NCBI GenBank assembly: GCA_041689205.1
Contig: JBDNGQ010000060.1
Coordinates: 1-18,760, forward strand
Source of the DNA: JAVVEG01 sp041689205
GTDB taxonomy: Bacteria > Pseudomonadota > Gammaproteobacteria > Pseudomonadales > Pseudohongiellaceae
Direction of reading: 5' to 3'
DNA: 18,760 bases
Below are positions 15,678 to 18,760 of this stretch, one piece after another (the first letter of the stretch is position 1; the number at the start of each line of letters is the position of its first letter). A program made the translations under genes and the position numbers. The notes below the pieces were generated by a model. It was not told the origin of the DNA. It worked only from the letters and a program-made list of their open reading frames with translations, and did not search any database.

Positions 15678-17270
15678 TCACTGCTGGTGCAGGAAATTCC
15701 TGTATTGATTTATCAGACCGTTAGTGGCGTCGTCAAAGCCGGTGGATGGCTGTTCCTGCTGCAAGGCAGGATAGATTTTGCCGCTCAGTTGTTTGCCAAT
15801 CTCAACCCCCCACTGATCAAACGCATTTATTCCCCAGATAACGCTTTGCACGTACACCTTGTGCTCGTACATCGCGATGATGCCGCCCAATGTTGTTGGC
15901 GTCAGTTCGCGCAGCAACAGGGTATTGCTGGGCCGGTTGCCGACCACAGCGCGGTGAGGATCCGCTGCGTTGTTACCCAGCATCAACGCCTGACTCTGGC
16001 TGAAGCAGTTAGCCAGCAGATGCTGGTGCTGCGCCTGATCTGCAGGATCAGCGCCAATAGCCGCGGTAATGAAATCAGCAGGGATGAAATGCGTGCCCTG
16101 GTGCAGCAACTGATGAAAGGAATGCTGGCCGTTAGTGCCGGCGCTGCCCCAGATAACCAGTCCGGTGCGGGTGCTGACCGGCCTGCCTTCTTTATCAACA
16201 GATTTACCGAGACTTTCCATCTCCAGCTGCTGAAGAAAAGACGGCAGTAAATGCAGATTTTGCGCATAGGGCAGGATCACCTGTGAATCGGCTCCCCAGA
16301 AATTACCGTACCAGACCGATAACAGCCCCATGATGACCGGGATATTCTCTCGCAGAGGCGTATTCTGAAAATGCAGATCAACGGTTCGGGCACCCTGCAG
16401 CAGTGCTTTAAACTGAGCCATCCCAACAGCCAGCGCGATCGGCAAACCGATGGCAGACCACAAGGAGTAGCGTCCGCCTACCCAGTCCCATAAGGGGAAA
16501 ATATTGTCAGGGTGAATACCGAATGCGCAGGCTTTTTCAACATTGGCTGTAGCGGCAACAAAATGTTTTGCGATCTGCTCAACGTCGCCCCCTTTGGCTG
16601 CGTACCAGCGCTTTGCCAGCTCGGCATTCTCAAGCGTTTCCAGGGTGGTAAAGGATTTCGAGGCGACAATAAACAGGGTGCTGGCTGGATGCAAGTTCGC
16701 CAGCGTATTGCGCAGATGCTCGGGATCAACGTTTGATACAAAATGTACGCGCAACGTCGGCACATGCCAGCGCGTCAACGCTTCGCTGACCATTGCCGGG
16801 CCAAGATCGGAGCCGCCAATACCGATATTAATCACATCAGTGATGGCATCGCCCTTGAATCCGCGCCAGCTCTGATGCTGCACTGCATCAACAAAGGTAG
16901 TCATTTTAGCCAGACAGTCCGCTACTTCTTGCGCGGCACCCGGCAATTGCTGTGGGATATGACCGCGCAGCGCAACATGCAGAGCCGGACGATCCTCGGT
17001 GGTATTGATAGGCTCGCCCTTGAACATGGACTCAATAGCACTTTCCAGTCCACAGGCACTGGCCAGCGCGATCAGCAATGAGAGAGTTTCGTCAGTCACC
17101 AGGTTCTTGGAAAAATCAAACCGCGACTCGTTGCAGCTCAGGGAGTAGTGCGCATAACGCTGCGGCTGGTCTTTAAACAGCTGCTCGATACGGACACCCG
17201 TTGCGGTCATGGTTTTTTGATGTGCGCCCAGCCGTCGCCAGAGAGTCCTTTTATCCGGAGTGTTTGTCAC
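15678..17270 (-). CDS. pgi: Glucose-6-phosphate isomerase
   Basis: A 530-residue protein matching PGI along its length (E. coli 549). It interconverts glucose 6-phosphate and fructose 6-phosphate in the cytoplasm. Seen: INIGIGGSDLGPAM (147-160), FIVASKSFTTLETL (200-213), the PGI signature WVGGRYSLWSAIGL (263-276), and SVIWGINAFDQWGVEIGKQL with Lys493, equivalent to E. coli catalytic Lys514. In the block WGSAGTNGQHSFHQLLHQG the position of E. coli catalytic Glu355 is Ser376, and the position of His386 falls on Ala407. This may be a Pseudomonas-type subclass trait (see findings). The start is a GTG at 17270 with AGGA about nine bases upstream; an ATG ten bases upstream is out of frame. It links central metabolism to the manC-galU-manB genes on the other strand. 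An insertion sequence lies 112 bp upstream. Confidence 0.95.
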   Translation of the reverse strand: MTNTPDKRTLWRRLGAHQKTMTATGVRIEQLFKDQPQRYAHYSLSCNESRFDFSKNLVTDETLSLLIALASACGLESAIESMFKGEPINTTEDRPALHVALRGHIPQQLPGAAQEVADCLAKMTTFVDAVQHQSWRGFKGDAITDVINIGIGGSDLGPAMVSEALTRWHVPTLRVHFVSNVDPEHLRNTLANLHPASTLFIVASKSFTTLETLENAELAKRWYAAKGGDVEQIAKHFVAATANVEKACAFGIHPDNIFPLWDWVGGRYSLWSAIGLPIALAVGMAQFKALLQGARTVDLHFQNTPLRENIPVIMGLLSVWYGNFWGADSQVILPYAQNLHLLPSFLQQLEMESLGKSVDKEGRPVSTRTGLVIWGSAGTNGQHSFHQLLHQGTHFIPADFITAAIGADPADQAQHQHLLANCFSQSQALMLGNNAADPHRAVVGNRPSNTLLLRELTPTTLGGIIAMYEHKVYVQSVIWGINAFDQWGVEIGKQLSGKIYPALQQEQPSTGFDDATNGLINQYRNFLHQQ

Positions 17271-17382
17271 TAAATTTCATCCTATGTCGGTCGGCCTGAA
17301 TCAGGCGGATATTTTATCTCTGATGTGGTAATTCAAAGGGTGAGGGCTGCAATAAAATGAAGCCGCGTGTCCAAAATAACCG
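17271..17382. promoter_or_regulatory. pgi upstream region left between the IS and the gene
   Basis: These 112 bp are what remains of the pgi leader and promoter before the insertion sequence. On the minus strand TTGAAT (17331-17336) lies 17 bases from AATATC (17308-17313), a weak promoter pair, with a TAAAAT (17311-17316) overlapping it at a poorer spacing. A perfect palindrome GCCTGAATCAGGC (17294-17306) sits between this and the ribosome binding site, where an operator or a leader hairpin would act. Confidence 0.35.
17294..17306. promoter_or_regulatory. 13-bp palindrome in the pgi leader
   Basis: GCCTGA-A-TCAGGC is an exact inverted repeat about 24 bases upstream of the pgi GTG. It could be a repressor site or a small mRNA hairpin. 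I do not recognise it as a known operator. Confidence 0.3.
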
Positions 17383-17431
17383 TGTTAGTAGCAAGTAGAA
17401 CTGTCCGGTTTAGTAGCACGTGAATTGTCCG
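17383..17431 (+). repeat. Left terminal inverted repeat of the IS, two tandem motif copies
   Basis: The outer copy starts GTAGCA (17388-17393) and ends TGTCCGG (17402-17408). The inner copy starts GTAGCA (17413-17418) and ends TGTCCG (17426-17431). Aligned to the right end with one gap it is about four fifths identical. The two copies per end are likely transposase binding sites. Confidence 0.8.
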
Positions 17432-17491
17432 CTTTTCGGGTTGATGTCTACCACCTTGTCGATGGTCGGCATCCAGATGCTGTGTGCGGAA

Positions 17492-18682
17492 TTACGCAGC
17501 ATCTCCCACTTCTTGTCGACTGCCTTGCGCTGTTAACTCGCCAGTGGCTTCATACCTCGCCAGTTTGCGTGGCCCATGGAAAATTGCCATGCCCCCATCG
17601 CTATATTCATGCACCTGCACGCTGGCTTTGACGTAATGGCAGCGCCCCTTCGTTTTCGGAATCTGCAGCACCTTACCCTGATAGCTCACACAGTTGTCCC
17701 GACGCACGGTGCGCTCAGCCTTGAGGCAAAAAATATCGTCCAATGAGACGCCCAGCAACGGCACGAACGCACTACCAGACTCGGCTGCGCACACTTTAAA
17801 GCGGCGGTTGAATGCCGGCCAGAAGCGTTTAGCGAGGAACTGATTAGCCTCTTGCATATCATTGATCCCGGCCAACTCCATCTCCTTGGGCAAACGATCC
17901 TGCAGCGTGCGAAACAGCCGTTCACTGCGCCCGCGCGCTTCGGGAGAGTAGGCCGCGATCATCGAGATGCCCAGTTGCTCCATTGCCCGACCAAACTGTG
18001 TCAGCCGCTGCTTGTCCACTGCGCCTCCTGCCTGTGGAGTGTTCCAGTAGTGGCTGCCCCGATCCGAGTAAAAGCTGCTAAACAGCCCGCGCTTGTTGAG
18101 TGTCTCGCGAACACCGCGAAAGCTGCTCCAAGTCCCTTCCTGCTCGGTGAAAAAGCCCGAGTACACCTCACTGGTGGCATCATCCATAGTCACAATCAAA
18201 TCCCATCGTTGTCCTGCTACCCACTCGTGGGTGGAGCCATCCTGATGAAGCATCATGCCCACCAGCGGGGCTCGTTCACGGCGTTTGCGGTGGCGCCCTT
18301 TGCGCTTGGCGGTCTTCACCAGTGCGCCCTCCTGCAACCGCTGCTTCACCCATGTGTAGCTGCGCTCACCTTGATGATGCTCGCGGTAGCGCTCGTGGAA
18401 ATGCTGCACGTTCCAGCCCTCGTAGCGCTTCCGATATAACGCTTCCAGCGCCAGCACTTCATCCACCGGGGCGCGGTGGCAGGATACTTGTTCCAGGCGT
18501 TTATCTGTCAAGCCCGCCAACCCTTCCTCCTCATAGCGGTCAATATAGCGGCGGAAGGTACGTTCACACACCCCCAGCAGCTGAGCAGCCTCCTCTTGGG
18601 TCAGGCGTCGCTCACTCCACGCCCCATAAGCTTCTTCGAATCGCATCCGTCGTGTCTCCTGTAGCCACTCCGTCCGTCTCAT
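17492..18682 (-). CDS. ISNCY-type DDE transposase
   Basis: A 396-residue transposase. The N-terminal helix-turn-helix region (about 10-60) shows RRLTQEEAAQLLGVCERTFRRYI, and a basic stretch (124-137, KTAKRKGRHRKRRE) follows. The integrase-like catalytic domain (about 140-300) has a full DDE set: Asp148 in LHQDGSTHEW, Asp207 in YSDRGSHY and Glu254 in RGRSERLFRTLQDRLPKE. About 46 residues separate the last two, including TQFGRAMEQLGISMIAAYSPEA, a block I associate with ISNCY rather than IS481 proteins. It is complete with no frameshift. The ATG at 18682 is chosen because GGAGG lies five bases upstream; a GTG one codon earlier would be too close. That ribosome binding site lies in a short inverted repeat. 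Confidence 0.93.
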   Translation of the reverse strand: MRRTEWLQETRRMRFEEAYGAWSERRLTQEEAAQLLGVCERTFRRYIDRYEEEGLAGLTDKRLEQVSCHRAPVDEVLALEALYRKRYEGWNVQHFHERYREHHQGERSYTWVKQRLQEGALVKTAKRKGRHRKRRERAPLVGMMLHQDGSTHEWVAGQRWDLIVTMDDATSEVYSGFFTEQEGTWSSFRGVRETLNKRGLFSSFYSDRGSHYWNTPQAGGAVDKQRLTQFGRAMEQLGISMIAAYSPEARGRSERLFRTLQDRLPKEMELAGINDMQEANQFLAKRFWPAFNRRFKVCAAESGSAFVPLLGVSLDDIFCLKAERTVRRDNCVSYQGKVLQIPKTKGRCHYVKASVQVHEYSDGGMAIFHGPRKLARYEATGELTAQGSRQEVGDAA

Positions 18683-18685
18683 CAC

Positions 18686-18702
18686 GACCTCCGAAAAAGG
18701 TC
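18686..18702 (-). promoter_or_regulatory. Inverted repeat over the transposase ribosome binding site
   Basis: On the minus strand GACCT (18698-18702) pairs with AGGTC (18686-18690) around a seven-base loop TTTTCGG. The GGAGG Shine-Dalgarno sequence begins in the loop and runs into the stem, so folding would partly hide it. Such structures are known to damp transposase translation from outside transcripts in other IS; here it is inferred from sequence only. Confidence 0.4.
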
Positions 18703-18712
18703 AGTATGAAGC

Positions 18713-18760
18713 CGGACAGATCATGTGCTACAGAACCGGACAGATTATGTGCTACTTACA
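18713..18760 (-). repeat. Right terminal inverted repeat of the IS, two tandem motif copies
   Basis: Read inward on the minus strand it begins TGTAAGTAGCACATAATC, then TGTCCGG, then a second GTAGCACATGATC and TGTCCG. The two copies are 24 bases apart and more alike than those at the left end, where the outer copy has one extra base. Confidence 0.8.

Larger units (their letters stand above)
17383..18760 (-). mobile_element. Apparently complete insertion sequence of the ISNCY type
   Basis: About 1,378 bp bounded by imperfect inverted repeats that both read inward from TGT (17383 on the left, 18760 on the right) and enclosing a single intact transposase gene. The left limit is set by where similarity to the right end starts. 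The right limit coincides with the last base of the window, so the true end could lie a few bases further and no target-site duplication can be checked. The transposase reads toward pgi. The intact gene and the good end match suggest a recent, possibly active element. Confidence 0.85.

Noticed and set aside
15552..16250. 232-codon frame antisense to pgi and the start of the fusion gene
   Set aside because: It spans two well-supported genes on the other strand and has no recognisable domain or good ribosome binding site.
17458..17491. Short GCATC-TG-GATGC inverted repeat after the transposase stop, terminator-like
   Set aside because: The arms are only five bp and no T-run follows, so an intrinsic terminator is not supported.
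17852..18439. 195-codon frame antisense to the transposase
   Set aside because: It falls inside the transposase catalytic domain, and its sequence resembles no protein I know.

Overview
The window looks like gammaproteobacterial chromosome. The evidence is a Fis gene directly downstream of dusB, the paired anaerobic-type unsaturated fatty-acid genes fabA and fabB, a Pseudomonas-like PGI, and a gene order (aroQ-accB-accC-prmA-zinc-ribbon protein-dusB-fis-purH-purD) that, from memory, matches the Pseudomonas chromosome. I would not name a genus. Nearly all DNA is coding and almost all genes are intact housekeeping genes. I saw no tRNA, rRNA, CRISPR array or prophage.

Region 1 (1-9768, all minus strand) is a long co-directional array read from right to left: fabA, fabB, a lone DsbD N-terminal domain, aroQ, accB, accC, prmA, a zinc-ribbon/DUF3426 membrane protein, dusB, fis, purH and the first 46 codons of purD. 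It joins malonyl-CoA supply (AccB, AccC) and unsaturated fatty-acid synthesis (FabA, FabB) to translation-related functions (PrmA, DusB), a growth-phase regulator (Fis) and the end of purine synthesis (PurH, PurD). Many neighbours abut or overlap by a few bases, so translational coupling is likely. In place of a full dsbD there is only the periplasmic N-terminal domain.

Region 2 (9769-10004) is a divergent promoter region. Region 3 (10005-13695, plus strand) is a compact manC-galU-manB operon for GDP-mannose and UDP-glucose, the precursors of exopolysaccharide, LPS and trehalose or glucans. pgi, encoded nearby on the other strand, links this module to glucose 6-phosphate.

Region 4 (13724-17270, minus strand) carries pgi, a fusion of a retropepsin-like RimB protease domain with a RimK glutamate ligase, and a GNAT acetyltransferase. 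Region 5 (17383-18760) is an apparently complete insertion sequence of the ISNCY type with imperfect terminal inverted repeats, each built from two tandem motif copies. It lies about 110 bp upstream of pgi, and the window stops at what looks like its outer end.

I found no convincing undescribed multi-gene system. The best leads are the orphan nDsbD gene, the RimB-RimK fusion, the substituted catalytic positions in PGI, the fabAB/accBC junction, and the IS end structure with a hairpin over the transposase ribosome binding site.
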